Positions 1 to 11,470 of a DNA stretch of 64,000 nt are shown piece by piece. The translations under genes and the position numbers were made by a program. This DNA is from Monarcha castaneiventris obscurior (lineage: Eukaryota; Chordata; Aves; Passeriformes; Monarchidae): positions 6,757,001-6,821,000 of the forward strand of contig JAMPIT010000230.1 of assembly GCA_026261815.1 (NCBI GenBank), in the 5' to 3' direction. The notes beneath the pieces were generated by a model. The model searched no databases, was not told where the DNA came from, and saw only the letters and a program-made list of their open reading frames with translations. How positions within the stretch are numbered: position 1 is the first letter of the stretch; each line of letters starts with the position of its first letter.

Positions 1-1497
1 ACTGACTACTTTGAAAGCACGGTGCAGCCTAATGCATTATTAAAGGTAGAAATTACAGCTATTACTTTCAATATTTTTATGCAAGCTTTCTCTTCAGCAG
101 ATTAGGAGAAACAGTCTATATCTATAGCAACCAAGAGAGAGGAGGGATGGATAGATCCAGTCCAAACCATTTCTCCTTAAAACCTTGCATCACTACCTTC
201 ACTATAGCAAGCATAATAGCTCATTTTTATTGCCACTTGACTGAAGCCTCATTAAAAATATGGTCAGCTGATTTTAATTCCTTCTTAATAAACAGAATGT
301 ACATGAGGAAAACTGCAGCAATACTACTCTGGAAGGCTTCCTTTGTTTCTTAAAGGAATTTAATTTTTTTTGTCTTAGAAAAAGATTTCTTAGGGATAGT
401 TTATTTAGTTTTCACTCTGGGATCTCCATAACCACGCTGGTAGGTATTAAAACGTGAAAAAATACAAAATTCTCCTAGTCATGACCTTCTTGGCTTAAAG
501 AGAGCTTTGGGAAGCTACTGTAAGTGAAATGAGACTGACTCTATTAATAGATATTAACAGACAACTCAGGTGAGCATACAGTGCTGAGCGTCTCAGTGCA
601 AGGAAAGGACTGCCAGGGAGAGTGTCACAGGAGAATTGCATAGATTTGAAACACACAGAGTTTGTTTTCAGGATCCCTTCATGCCAGTGTGGGTCATTTC
701 GCTGGTGGGGATGTTTAGCGCAGATGGTACCTTCTAAATGAAGGAGTCGGTCGAGAATGTCTCAATAGAAAGCGGCTGTGTAACAGTCCGCACTGGGCAG
801 CACTGGGGATTTCTGACAGCTCTGAAAGAGCCTTAACTCGGAGCCAGTGCTGACTTCCACCTCCAGCAGAACGAGTTGGAGCGGGGACTCCACCAAAGGC
901 TGCATCTGGGGGTTTGTGGCCCGGCAATTTCCCGTCTCTTTCAAATAAAAGGGCAGTTCAGTGGCTGAATCCAACAAACCGGGAGACGGGTTAAATACGT
1001 GGAAGCTGGAAGCATTTTCGGGGATTCGCCACTGGCGCACCCTGATTTTCGGGGCCTCGTGAGCCCCGGCCGAAGTTTTCAGCACTGGGGACAGCGGGTG
1101 AGAGCGGCTGTCCCGCAGGGGCGTCCCCCGAGCCGGGACAGCCGCTGGGGCAGGGGCTGCGGGCGGAGCAGGAGGGGCCGGGAGCGGGTCGTGAAGGGCC
1201 GGGGGACGGGGACGGGCAGCGGGAGGCGGTGCTGAGACAGCGGCGGACGGGGCCGCTTCTCCGGAGCCAGCGGTGAGGGACCGGAGGACGCGGCTCCGGA
1301 GCCGGCGGTGCGGAGCGGGCGGACGGGGCCGCTTACCCGGAGCCGGGGGAGAGGGACGGGCGGACGGGCCCCTCAGCGACCGCCGTGCGGGCGCGGCCGC
1401 CGGGGCCCTGCCGAGCTGCCCGCGGGGAAGCTCCCGGGCAGCAGCAAGGGGAGCGCTCCCCGCCAGCCCCGCGCCCCCCGCCCCGAGCCCCACTCAC
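1..1497 (-). other. PTPRN2: PTPRN2 intron 1 (5' part, runs off left edge)
   Basis: This is the sequence following the exon 1 splice donor on the minus strand. Bases 1020-1497 are GC-rich and belong to the CpG island; bases 1-700 are AT-rich. I see no further PTPRN2 exon here. The open frames in the GC-rich part lack splice-site or protein-family support and are best read as composition effects. Confidence 0.65.
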
Positions 1498-1636
1498 CGA
1501 TCCGCGCCTCGGCGGCGGCCCCCGCGGAGGGCGGCTGGATGCGCGGGGCGGCGGCGAGCACCTGCGGCAGCGGCGGCGGCGGCAGCAGCGGCAGCAGCAG
1601 CAGCAGCGGGAGGACGGAGCCGAGCGCGCCCATCAT
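1498..1636 (-). CDS. PTPRN2: PTPRN2 coding exon 1 (signal peptide), partial gene
   Basis: This is the first coding exon of receptor-type tyrosine phosphatase N2 (phogrin/IA-2beta), a catalytically atypical phosphatase of the dense-core secretory granule membrane in neurons and endocrine cells. The frame opens with two adjacent ATGs (1634-1636 and 1631-1633); the second has A at -3 and G at +4 and aligns with the human start. It then encodes a classic signal peptide: a short lead, a leucine/proline-rich core (LLLLLPLLPPPPLP) and a small-residue cleavage region (VLAAA). The exon closes with ...EARIG at a strong donor (G|GTGAGTG) in phase 1, matching the human exon that ends ...GRLG before the luminal cysteine-rich segment. 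Its position next to NCAPG2 in the same orientation is the human 7q36.3 arrangement. The luminal, transmembrane and phosphatase domains are outside the window. The call rests on signal peptide, splice phase and synteny, not on a folded domain. Confidence 0.75.
1566..1609 (-). repeat. PTPRN2: CTG/CCG trinucleotide tract in the PTPRN2 signal peptide
   Basis: On the plus strand this is a run of CAG and CGG triplets. On the coding (minus) strand it is CTG/CCG and encodes the Leu/Pro core of the signal peptide. The longest pure stretch is (CAG)5 at about 1591-1607. Triplet-length change would change the length of the hydrophobic core without breaking frame. Confidence 0.75.
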
Positions 1637-2075
1637 GCCTGGCCCATCGCATGCCCCGCTCCCCTGCCCGCCGCCGCCAGCCCTCACTCCATGCCGCCCG
1701 CCCGCCCTGTGCCTCCCGCGGCCGCTCCTCGGCTCCGGCAGCCGCAGCAGATTCAACACCCAGGACAGCGACCAGCGCCGCCCGCCCCCGGCCCCGCCCC
1801 GGCCCGCCCGGCAGCCGCGGAGGGGGAGCGCTCCCCGCCGCCCGCTCCGCCCTGCCCGCCCCGCCGGGGCCGCGGGAAGCGGCTCCCCCCGGCAAGGGCA
1901 GCGCTGCGGCTCCCCCGGCCCCCCGACCCTCCCCGGCCCTGGCGGAGGCCGGGATCCTGCCCGCCTCCGCTGGCATCCCCCGTAAAGATGGCTGGGCATG
2001 GGAAGGGACTAAACGTTCTTGTTCCACACACCTGTACGGGGAAACAATGGAGCCGTACGGGGGCAATGGCCGTGA

Positions 2076-2302
2076 ACTAAAACACGAGAAGTTTCACCTC
2101 AGCAAGAGGAAGAACTTCTTTACGTTGAGGGTGGCTGAGCACTGGAACAGCTGCCCACGGAGGTCATGGTCTCCCTCTCTGGAGATCCACCGGGACAGAT
2201 TCCTGTGTCATCTGCTCCAGGTGATCCTGCCTTGGCAGGGAGGTTGGACAAGGTGATCTCCAGATGTCCCTTTCAGTCCTAAAGATTCTGAGATTCTGTG
2301 AA
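2076..2302 (+). mobile_element. CR1 LINE, 3'-end fragment
   Basis: This reads in the plus direction with the typical CR1 3' segment: a phrase about a 'gtggctgagcactgg' block, 'ggagatccaccgggacag', a 'ctgccttggcaggg' block, and the terminal 'gattctgagattctgtga' repeats. It is 5'-truncated, as almost all CR1 copies are. It inserts just upstream of the PTPRN2 CpG island. Confidence 0.85.
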
Positions 2303-5300
2303 AACAGTTCACCCTATCAAAGTTCTGTCCTGAAACGTGCCAGCTGAGTGGATCCTCCCTGTGGCCTCCTCAGCAATGGCTTGTGTACCAGTGCTTTCTC
2401 CACAGAAAATTACTGTCTGTTCCAAAGGATTTAATGAGACCTCAGGTAAACACCTCTGTGAGTTTATCTGGGAGACATCCACATGGGTGACGTGTTCATC
2501 CTCCACCTCCTGTCCCCAGATCACTCCACGCAAGTGGGACCATTGGTCCAGGCTGTCAGGGAGGGATCAGGCGTCTCAAGCCCATGGAGTCCCTGCTGGT
2601 TCACAGGCTCTCCTTTTCTCATGAACTCACTGTAGCAATACTCAGCCTTTAACGTAGCAGTCACAGACACCAAGGTAACACAGCACAGGTGCCATGTCTC
2701 CAGGCAGGGGATGTGGTTTTGGCCAGGACAGCCAGCTCCATGCCACACCAAGTGACATTGGTCCCAGCCTCCTCTGTCACCCAAACATCTACTTTATTCC
2801 TCCCTGAAGTTTCAGATTCCCCCCACCTTCTTCATACTTCAGGTAAACAGCTCTAACTATGCCTGACATGCTTCATCTCTGGCTTTAACCGGACTGAGAC
2901 ACACTCAAGGTGTTTAAAAAGAGTAAAAATTGTAGTACATGAAGTGGCTTTGCCATGGAACAGAAAAGTAAATAACAAAAGTTCACAGAGAACAGACTAA
3001 GCCTGGGAGAGCAGAGACCTTCCTCCTTGCTCATTTCCAAGACCTGGGGCAGGGGTGCTGGGTGGGAGCTCTCGGGGGGGAACAAGGGGCATTTACAGAC
3101 AGCTGCACACAACTCTTATCCTCTCAGTTTTGCTCTGTGGGACAAGCATGAACTTCTGTGCTGGAAAAAAATCATTGCTTCTATAACTGGTGCAAAGTCA
3201 CCTCCTTTCCTTTGTGGTTAAGGTTGGTGACTCAGGTGCAAAAAAGGGCAATACTTGATTCAGAAAACAGAAATTTCAAAAAAATGTATTGATACTGGAT
3301 GGTCTTTTTCAAGCATTTCTGCTCTTGAGGTCTGTTACATGACTGTTTATGTCTTGCAGGAGAGTGGTTTCAGTAAGCCAAAAGGTCCCTTTACCTCAGA
3401 AAAATCAATTTTGATGATACTGAGAGAAATCTGAGCACTAAAAGGGGAGAAACAAAAAAGGAGGGAAAAGCGTTCTGTGGAAAGGACAAGATGAGAAATG
3501 AAAGTGCTGAAACATAAATTAGTATATTCTCATGGGTTATGCAAACCATCTGGCTTTAAAAGCTAGTAGTGGGAACAAGGAAAAAGGTCATCAGAATTAG
3601 CAGAGAACTGCAAAACAACTGAAGGTAAGAAAGGAGCAAATGGCAGGCACAGCAAGAGAATAAGTTGTACGTCAAAATACAAAATAGCAGTGATATTACT
3701 GGAAGTCAGTGCAGCTCTGCAAGGAATGATTTGCATAGTTCCTGTGAATTTATGATCAAATACTATGCAGATTTTAAAAGGAAATTAAAATTCTCATAGC
3801 CACTCCGTGCATAGGATTAGCAAAATAACGACATTTGTTCAAAAGCATTTGAAGCAATGTGAAAAATCAGGACAGAAAGGGCATTCATGGAAGACAGGAA
3901 GAAATCCTTGAACATACAAATTCAGTAAAGACGGGAATCAGGTGTTAAGGAAAGAGTAAAGAGTCAATCAGTAGGTGAATTGGCATTTGGAGATAACTCA
4001 AGTAGCAATTCTCAGGACTGGGAAGTGTAAGGCATTCCCTACCTGGCTGTATTTTACAGTTTTATAGTAGGCTTCACCTAACAAAGATACACAGATCTGT
4101 CTTAAAGCCCCAGGAGCAGACAGATTGAACGCATGTGTATAAGGTATAATGAATTTTGTTAATGAAGTGTAAAAACTGCAAGACTTGAGTCCGTGTGCAA
4201 ATTAGATGAAAAATAGTATCACAGTGTAAATAACATGTCACATGCAGCTCCCTTGCTGGGTCACAGTCATTTTATCAAGACAATTATCAGTGCCAAGGTT
4301 TTCAATAGTTTGTATAATAAATTAAGCATCCATGTTTAGGTCTACCAACCTTGTGAGGTTGTTTTGATTGTGTTTCTTATCATGTTTTCAATAAGTTTCT
4401 GAACTGTGGGAAAAAAAATCCTAACGTGTGCAAGTAATTTGTGAAAATTTCTAGAAAGACTAGAGAAATTACTCCATTCCTGAAGTCAGGGATGTTGTGG
4501 GGCTCAAACAGAACTGTAGGACTTGATAGTTTTGAAAAAGGGGTATCAGCAAATTATTTCTGTAAGGGCATACTTAAATCTTTTTGGTAAGGGATTCTAA
4601 AGATATTGAATGGTGGCTAAGAGGGTAGAATATCAGCTCTCCCTTACTAATGTGTCTGGAGGTGAGTGTGAGGCTTCATGAAAGACTGACTTTGGAAATA
4701 ATAGAACTGAAAATTTCAGCACAGTGAATAACACATTGAGGTTTAGCATGTCCTTAATTGCTGGAGTTAAGTCTTTTTATGATACCCACTTAGATGTGAA
4801 AAACATGCTAGGCAAAGTAAAAGGAGAGCTGGATAATCTATATGATTTTATGCATATGAAAGATTTACATCCTTATCCATGGCAACCACAGCTGAACAGG
4901 AGTTTTTCAAGGGAACACTTTTCTGTTTGAAAATGCTGTGTTGTCTGACTAAGGTTTTTCATGAGAAATAGACATGTTTTAATCAAAAATCCACTAGTAA
5001 GGGCTAGAAAAAAGATCCAGGAGGGGCCAGAAATGCTCCCACGATGGCTAATTAGCCCAGTAGCCAGGACACCTGTGTGGCCTAATATTTTAAAGGTTCA
5101 TGTGTTTGCTCTGGTTGATTCAAAGACATGAACTAACCACTGGATATTTAGGTCAGCCTCTCTCAATTTCACTGGCCTGTTCAAGATCATATTAAAAGCA
5201 AAAGGCCCTGCTAGAAAAGGCTTTGTAGGTAGTAGTTTAGCATGGAAGAGGCAAGAAGATCATCATAGGATTTATTTTGTTGATTTAATACTGTTTAGAA

Positions 5301-8300
5301 TGAAATATTAGGTGTAGTGAATTAATCAGCTGGGAATTGAGCTAATGGTAGAATTTTTTAGAGATGCAAGAGCAAAAAGTGCCAAAATTAAGCGAATCAA
5401 ACATTGATTGGGTGTAAAAAACAAACATAGGATTCAGTTAAACATTGCCAGAGAATAAGTTAGGCATAAAGATACACGAAGGGAAAATACTCTTAATACT
5501 TATCATTTTATAAATAATTGTGATATGAATAAAATGTAAACAGGACTTAATGAATACAGGATAGTTAGAGGCTAAGTATTAGAACTTACAACTCAAAGGT
5601 TTTACTGTTAGTTTAACTGGTTAGTTACTGAGGTCATGTTAGAAAGCTTTTGCAGGGTTATTTTTTAATTACAAATGGGAATTATATTTATAAGCATAGG
5701 TACACCTGTATGATTGTAGAAATTGTGTATTTGTACCAGATAGAAGTGCATGTTTTATCTGAGGATCACAGAGCTATTTGTGAGTTTATCCAAGTATAAA
5801 GAAGAACCTGAACAAAAGTCAGTTCTAGCTATGCTAAATATGCTCTACCTGCAGAGACAAACAAGCCCTTAGAGAAAAAAGAAGCCTTAAAATTACCTTC
5901 ATTTTCCTTCTTCCTCTCATTCCCCTATCCGCTCCACGCCTCCCACCCCTCCCCAAATCAAGACTTCTGAGCACGTTAATTGCAGATCATTTGTCCTGCT
6001 AATGGGCCCAAAGTCCACAGGGAACAATACCTATCAGGCAGTTTATCTCAGATTCAGTAACCTAGATATCTTGGCAGAGCTTTAACACGTACTGGGGGGT
6101 TAAGGGTGAAAGAAGAGAGACAGAGATAGAGAGGCTTGTGCTATATCCGTGCCCCCAAAAGACAGAATTTATACTGTTTTGTTGTTACTTGTTCTGGCTT
6201 GAGAGGATGTAGGTAAAACATTCCAAGTCTGTAAATGTATTTACAGACACAAAGGGAGATTTTGAAGGCTCTGATGCACGTGTAACCTTCACCATGCTTT
6301 TCTGAGGGCAGAAAGAGCTGCTTGAGCAGCAGTAAGTCTCCTGCACCTTGTGTGTGACTTGAGGACTTCTTTCACAAGACTCTGAAAAATGAGGGCAGAA
6401 AAACCATCTCTAGAGCCACCTCTTGGAGTGCCATGGTTACAAGAGGAGCAGCTCCACTTGCTGCTTTGCAGGTTGTTGGTGTGAGCAGTCACAAACTCTG
6501 CTCTGGCACCTGCCACGCACTGGACACTCTCCAGGGTGATCTTGCAGAGACACTCAAACTGGGACTGCAGAACTGTTCACATATTCATATCCTGGCATAT
6601 TTTAGCTACATTTATTCACTATTGTTGATGGAAAGTTTAAAGTCATGAGATTTATATTCAAATTATGTGAGGGGGGTATTGCAACTGTATTTCAGAGGCT
6701 GTAATAGCCCTTGGTATTAAAAACTATCAGAAAAGTTTAATAGAAACTTTGTAAAATAGACTTAGCAAGTAGCTTCTTTTGCTCATGTATGTTGAAAAAG
6801 TACAGGTGTGGTTATATAGCTCTGTGTATTTGATCCCTTTAATAAGAAAAAATGTATAAGTTATTCCATGTACACATTTTTAAAAAATATAGAACTAAAA
6901 TAGTTAATATTTTAAACCAATTAAGAAGGAAGGGCTTTATTTTGCAATAATGATAAGTGATACGTCTAAAAAGCCATCCAGTGCCTGAGACACTAAGAGT
7001 GTTTAAAGCATGAGAAGCTCTTCAGAAGCCTGGATTACTGAGAGCTAAAGTCATATTACTCTCTCCACAGCAGTACAAATACTCACTTAAATTTCAGTTT
7101 GGTGGTTGTATTCTGAATTCAGGGACAAAGGAACAGAAAGTTCCTAAAGGGAAAAGTCTTTAACTCGTGTTAAAATATATAGTCCAAGGTCATATCAGCA
7201 GTGGTGGTGGTCTTTCTTTTTCAATTGTTGAATATTTCATAGTCTAACTAAAAGTACTTGAAAGGATTTTAGCATTTGATACAGAAATTACCGATTGTCA
7301 GTATTTTTCATTTAATGTCTATAAAACTAGCAGAGCCTTAGAAACTTTTAAATGAATTCATACTGAATTCAGTTTAGCATGAAAATAAATATTTGCGGGA
7401 TCTAGAAGATATCAGGCTGCTTGATGGAAGATAGAGGTGTGATTATGAATATCATAGCAATTATGTTGTATCTAAGAATGATGTTGTCTGGCTGTTCTCA
7501 GCTATTTTAAAGCTTTTTTTCTTGTTTCCAAAATTGCATTAGAAAATGTCTTTGCTCTGGTGCACACTAAAAGTTTTGCTCTAGATATTTCAGCATCACT
7601 GAGGAACAGGAGTTCAATACAGACCCAGAAGGGAAAATCCTAGAGAACTGTGCAAGTGCACAACTGATAGAGTTTAAAAAAGGAAAAAAAAAAAAAAAAG
7701 AAGTAGGTTGATTTTAGTTATGTCTGCTAAGCTGTGAGCCAGTCTTTTATTCCCTGTGCTGTAAGTGAATGATAATGGTCTTATGTGTTTCTGGAAAGGG
7801 GCCTAAAGTGGAATGTTCAAGGCCTAAGAGATGAAATGCAGCTAGAGAAAATCACCAGTGAGAATAGCAGGAGATGTGACGTACATTAACTGAAGACCTA
7901 AACATCTCTGTGTATGAGTGCTCAGGGCTGACTTCCAAGGCTGTAGGAAGCCTTGGTACCAGACCAGCCACTTCGGTGTGCGTGTGTGAGGAAAATTTCC
8001 ATAATCTCTCCTGCTGGTTTGCTAGGGATGCTGGAGAAAGCAGCTTCTGTTAATGTAGGCATTTGCAGGTCTGGATTGAACCCAAATTCATTTAAGACTC
8101 ATCTAAAATTCTAGCTGACTTGTTCAAATACCACTTATGGTGATACCTACAGGAAACAGGTTGCTGAAGCTGTGTTTGGTGTGAAGTTGTGGAAGAGAAG
8201 GCAAAGGTGGAATGAAGTGAGTAACCATGTGTGGATGTCCAGAACCTGTGAAGAACAGACCCCTGGTGTCTCAAGGCAGGGATGCAGTAACTGATGAATC

Positions 8301-9597
8301 CAACTCTGAGGCCATTCTGACATTTTTATATCTGGTGTCAGGCTGTAAAAGGGAATTTGGGCTTCCCTGGGAGCAGGATGGGCTCTGTGAGAACAAGCAT
8401 GGGTGAGCGATGTGCTCTAGAGCTGGTCCCTTTTGGCTGAGAAAGGCTGAATTTCCTGCTAATACCCACCATCATCTCAGTTCAACACAGGCTGAACTGG
8501 GACTGGCCTGTTTCGTAGTCACTGGAGACAGATTTCAAAGCAAAAACACCTGAATTACTGCTGATTTTCATATGCCCTCAGGACAGCTCAAAAACTTGCT
8601 GTCTGAGCACACCACGATGGGATATCCAGATGAAAGGATTAGACAATTGTAAATTTTTTTTGATAATAGGTTCTTGTCCTTCAAAACCATCTTGAAACCC
8701 TTAGGTGTGCAGTGAATAATTAGATTTGGTTACCATTGATCAAAGTCGATTTGAAATGTCAATAGGGAGACAATTTTTAAAATTAATTAGGTTCTTTTAA
8801 TGGAAGGGAGTTCAAAAACAGTTTAAAAATTCTATTTTCATCCAGCTTTGCTAATCTGTAAGACTTGATACTTGGTGAATGGGTTTTACAATGAGTAACT
8901 AGTCCCCTGGGATACCCACTCCTCTTGTGCTCAGTTAAAGGATGAATGAGATTACTGCACTTTGTCATTCTGGAAGAATTGGCCTGTAGTTGATTGAAGC
9001 TGCTGGGGAAGCTCTGGTTACGTGTCCCTCACTTGCTGTGCCTGACTTGGGAACCTGCAGCCTGGTTCAAGTGCTGAGCACCCACAGCTGGAGATGGGTG
9101 CCTTGAGGCAACAAGTGTTATAATCTGACAAACAGAGTTCCCAAAATTCATGGAAATTTTTCACCTTAGTGTCACTGTGCGTTTGTAAGATGGTGACAAG
9201 TAAAGCTACAGGGAGCTGGAAGGAGACATGAATCACTGTGAAATTCTGGGACTGCAGTGAGTAGTGCCATAGTAACGCCATTGCAGAAGGAGCTGCATGA
9301 ACAGCCTGCAGCAGGCTCAGTGTGGAACTGTGTGGTGAACCATGAGGGGAAAAAAGCACTGACCATTTGCTGTGTCATCAACAGCAAGGGGTTTGCATGA
9401 TCCGTAGAGCAGGTACAGGGAACAGTTTGTGTAGAATAAGTAACTTCTCTTAATGTGATTAAAAATATCATGTCATTTGACAGATAATCACAGGAGAGAT
9501 TAAACCTTGCACACCTTCATTTTGATATCACTTGACTTTTGAGAGCCTGACTTTTCAGCTCTAATATTGTTCTTAAACCATGTTTTTATGTGTTTCA
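2303..9597. other. Intergenic, no gene supported
   Basis: AT-rich spacer between PTPRN2 and NCAPG2. It contains short homopolymer tracts (for example A-rich at 7680-7700) but no exon-like unit with paired splice sites and no recognisable repeat family over most of its length. A 68-codon plus-strand frame at 4724-4930 was examined and not accepted. Confidence 0.6.
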
Positions 9598-9960
9598 AAG
9601 AATCACAGAATCTCTAAGGTTGGAAAAGACCTCCAAGATTATTGAATCCAGCTGTTAACCCAGCACCACTGTGTTCACCACTAAACCACATCCCCAAGTG
9701 ACACATCCACACATCTTCTGAATACTTTCAGGGATGCTGATTTCATCCCTTCCCTGGGCAGCCTATTCTAACACTTGACCACCCTTTCAGTGAAGAAATT
9801 TATCCTAATGTCCAATCTAAATCTCACCTGGCACAGCTTGAGGCCATTCCTCTCATCCTGGAAATGTATGAGGGAGGATCTGGTTTCACAAAGCACAAAG
9901 AATCTTGCATTTTCCAGCCCCTTGCTGTGCTGGTGAGAGGAAGTGTGGGACAACACTGTC
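9598..9960 (-). mobile_element. CR1 LINE, 3'-end fragment, minus orientation
   Basis: It begins with 'agaatcacagaatctctaag', the reverse complement of the CR1 3' tail, and continues with 'ggttggaaaagacctccaag', a 'ccctgggcagcctattcta' block and 'cagtgaagaaattt'. These are diagnostic of reverse-oriented CR1 3' sequence. The right (element 5') boundary is blurred between about 9860 and 10040. Confidence 0.85.
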
Positions 9961-11079
9961 AAGAAGCCACCTGCGCTCCTTTCCATTATTGTCTCCAGCA
10001 TCTCTTACTTTGGCTGCCTGTTGCTGAGAACAATCTGTTTTGGGAATAAGGTGATTCTCTATGTTCTATCCAGGAAGTGCTGTCCTGCTTACTGTAAAAC
10101 ACAGAAGCAAACCTGGTGGTTGCCCAGAGGTTAGAATATTTGCTATAGCTGCTGTGTGTCTATAAACTTGGAGTATCCTTGGGGATATTTTCCTCCTGGT
10201 ACACTGTGAGGAAATGCAGAATTGAACATATGTTTGATAGCAACTCAGAATGGAGCAAGAGGAACTGAGCTCAGATCCTTTTCACTGCAGTTTTATAAAT
10301 TAATGCTTACTGACATGGATTATTTTAAATAGAAAAAAAAAAAAAAAAGAAAGGTAAGCACATAATTTCCAGTAAAAAAAAATTAGAAAGTCTTGCTCAA
10401 GGCATTCTGATATCTCAAGAGTACAAGACTGCTTGGGCCATTGCCTATGATGTGTTTCTTTTAAAGGAAGGTCACTTTTTGAGGGTATGCTGTGATCAGG
10501 AAAAAAGAGATAGGGAAAGTTCATGGTAATGACAGCTGGGGAGAGGAACATTGTTTGGACTACACTGAAATTGCATCATGCGACTCTGCAAGCACAAGAT
10601 TATGTTGAGAACAATCACAGGTTTTGAAGAAACTATTAGAAGCTGAATAATAGAAGAGACAATGCTCTTTTTCTGTTCTGTATCACTACTTTAAAAGCCT
10701 TCCTGTTGCTCTCTGTTGTAGTTCAGAGTGTTCCAAAGGCGCACCAAAAACCAAACACCACCACCTACTTTATTTCTCAAGGGATTCTCCCTCCTAGGCT
10801 GGGCATTTCCCATGAACTCTTCTGCTCTGTATAACAGAGCTTCTGCTGAGTGTGATGAAGAGGCACAGAGACAGATGAACAAGGCTCTTGCTCTGAGCTG
10901 TGTGATGGATACTTAATATTCTATCATTTCATCTCCTAGACTGCCAATGAAAAAAGGAATATCATGGTAAAAAAAATGGTACAGGCACAAAATTCTACTG
11001 GCAAGAATTACATTAAACACAACTAGAAAAAATACCAAGACAAAAATTTGTAACTGGCATTTTCTTTCATTAGCAGATG

Positions 11080-11470
11080 AACAGCATTAGAGATAGAAGA
11101 ACTGTCATAAACTAGAGCTGCAACAGGACAGTTGATGTGGAGGGCTGTGAGCCTTTGACTCAGGAGTCCTCTGCACTCCCTTGGAGAAGGGAAGCCTGAG
11201 GGCAAAAGGACTCGGAGAGAAACCTCTCTCCGGTTACGGTGAGAAAATGAACCACCCCCAGCACGCCTGGTTTCTATATGGTAATACCTTGTATCCAGTT
11301 GGTAAATTGGTTCCTACCCCACCTCCTGCCTTTCCCATAAAAAGGCCCTGGGTCTGCCCTGAATCAGGGAGCCGATGTCCCTGGCCTCCCTTCACAGGGG
11401 CTGCTGGACAATAAAGCTGTCTCTGTGGCACTGCCACACACGGCTCCTGTCCCTCTGTCCCCGGGTTTGC
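11080..11470 (+). mobile_element. Probable endogenous retrovirus LTR, plus orientation
   Basis: The segment has LTR promoter architecture. A GC-rich region carries a TATA-like box 'cataaaaagg' near 11336. About 70 bp later comes a polyadenylation signal 'aataaa' near 11411, and then a C/T-rich U5-like stretch with 'ggctcctgtccctctgtcccc'. That spacing is usual for retroviral R regions. I could not fix TG...CA ends or a target-site duplication, so boundaries are approximate and the family is unassigned. No coding remnants of the element are claimed. Confidence 0.55.

Larger units (their letters stand above)
1020..1985 (-). promoter_or_regulatory. PTPRN2: CpG island over PTPRN2 promoter, 5'UTR and exon 1
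   Basis: About 1 kb of very GC-rich, CpG-dense sequence with many GC-box-like cores surrounds the first coding exon. Minus-strand transcription should start upstream of the ATG, that is, at coordinates above 1636; the island continues to about 1980. No TATA box is evident, as is usual for CpG-island promoters. The exact start site cannot be read from sequence. Confidence 0.6.

Noticed and set aside
1273..2256. Long overlapping open frames on both strands in the PTPRN2 CpG island
   Set aside because: Very GC-rich sequence has few stop codons. The frames are Arg/Ala/Pro/Gly-rich without motifs, and only the short minus-strand part 1498-1636 has a start, signal peptide and splice donor that make sense.
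4724..4930. 68-codon plus-strand frame in intergenic DNA
   Set aside because: It looks somewhat protein-like but has no recognisable family, no splice partners, and is short enough to arise by chance.
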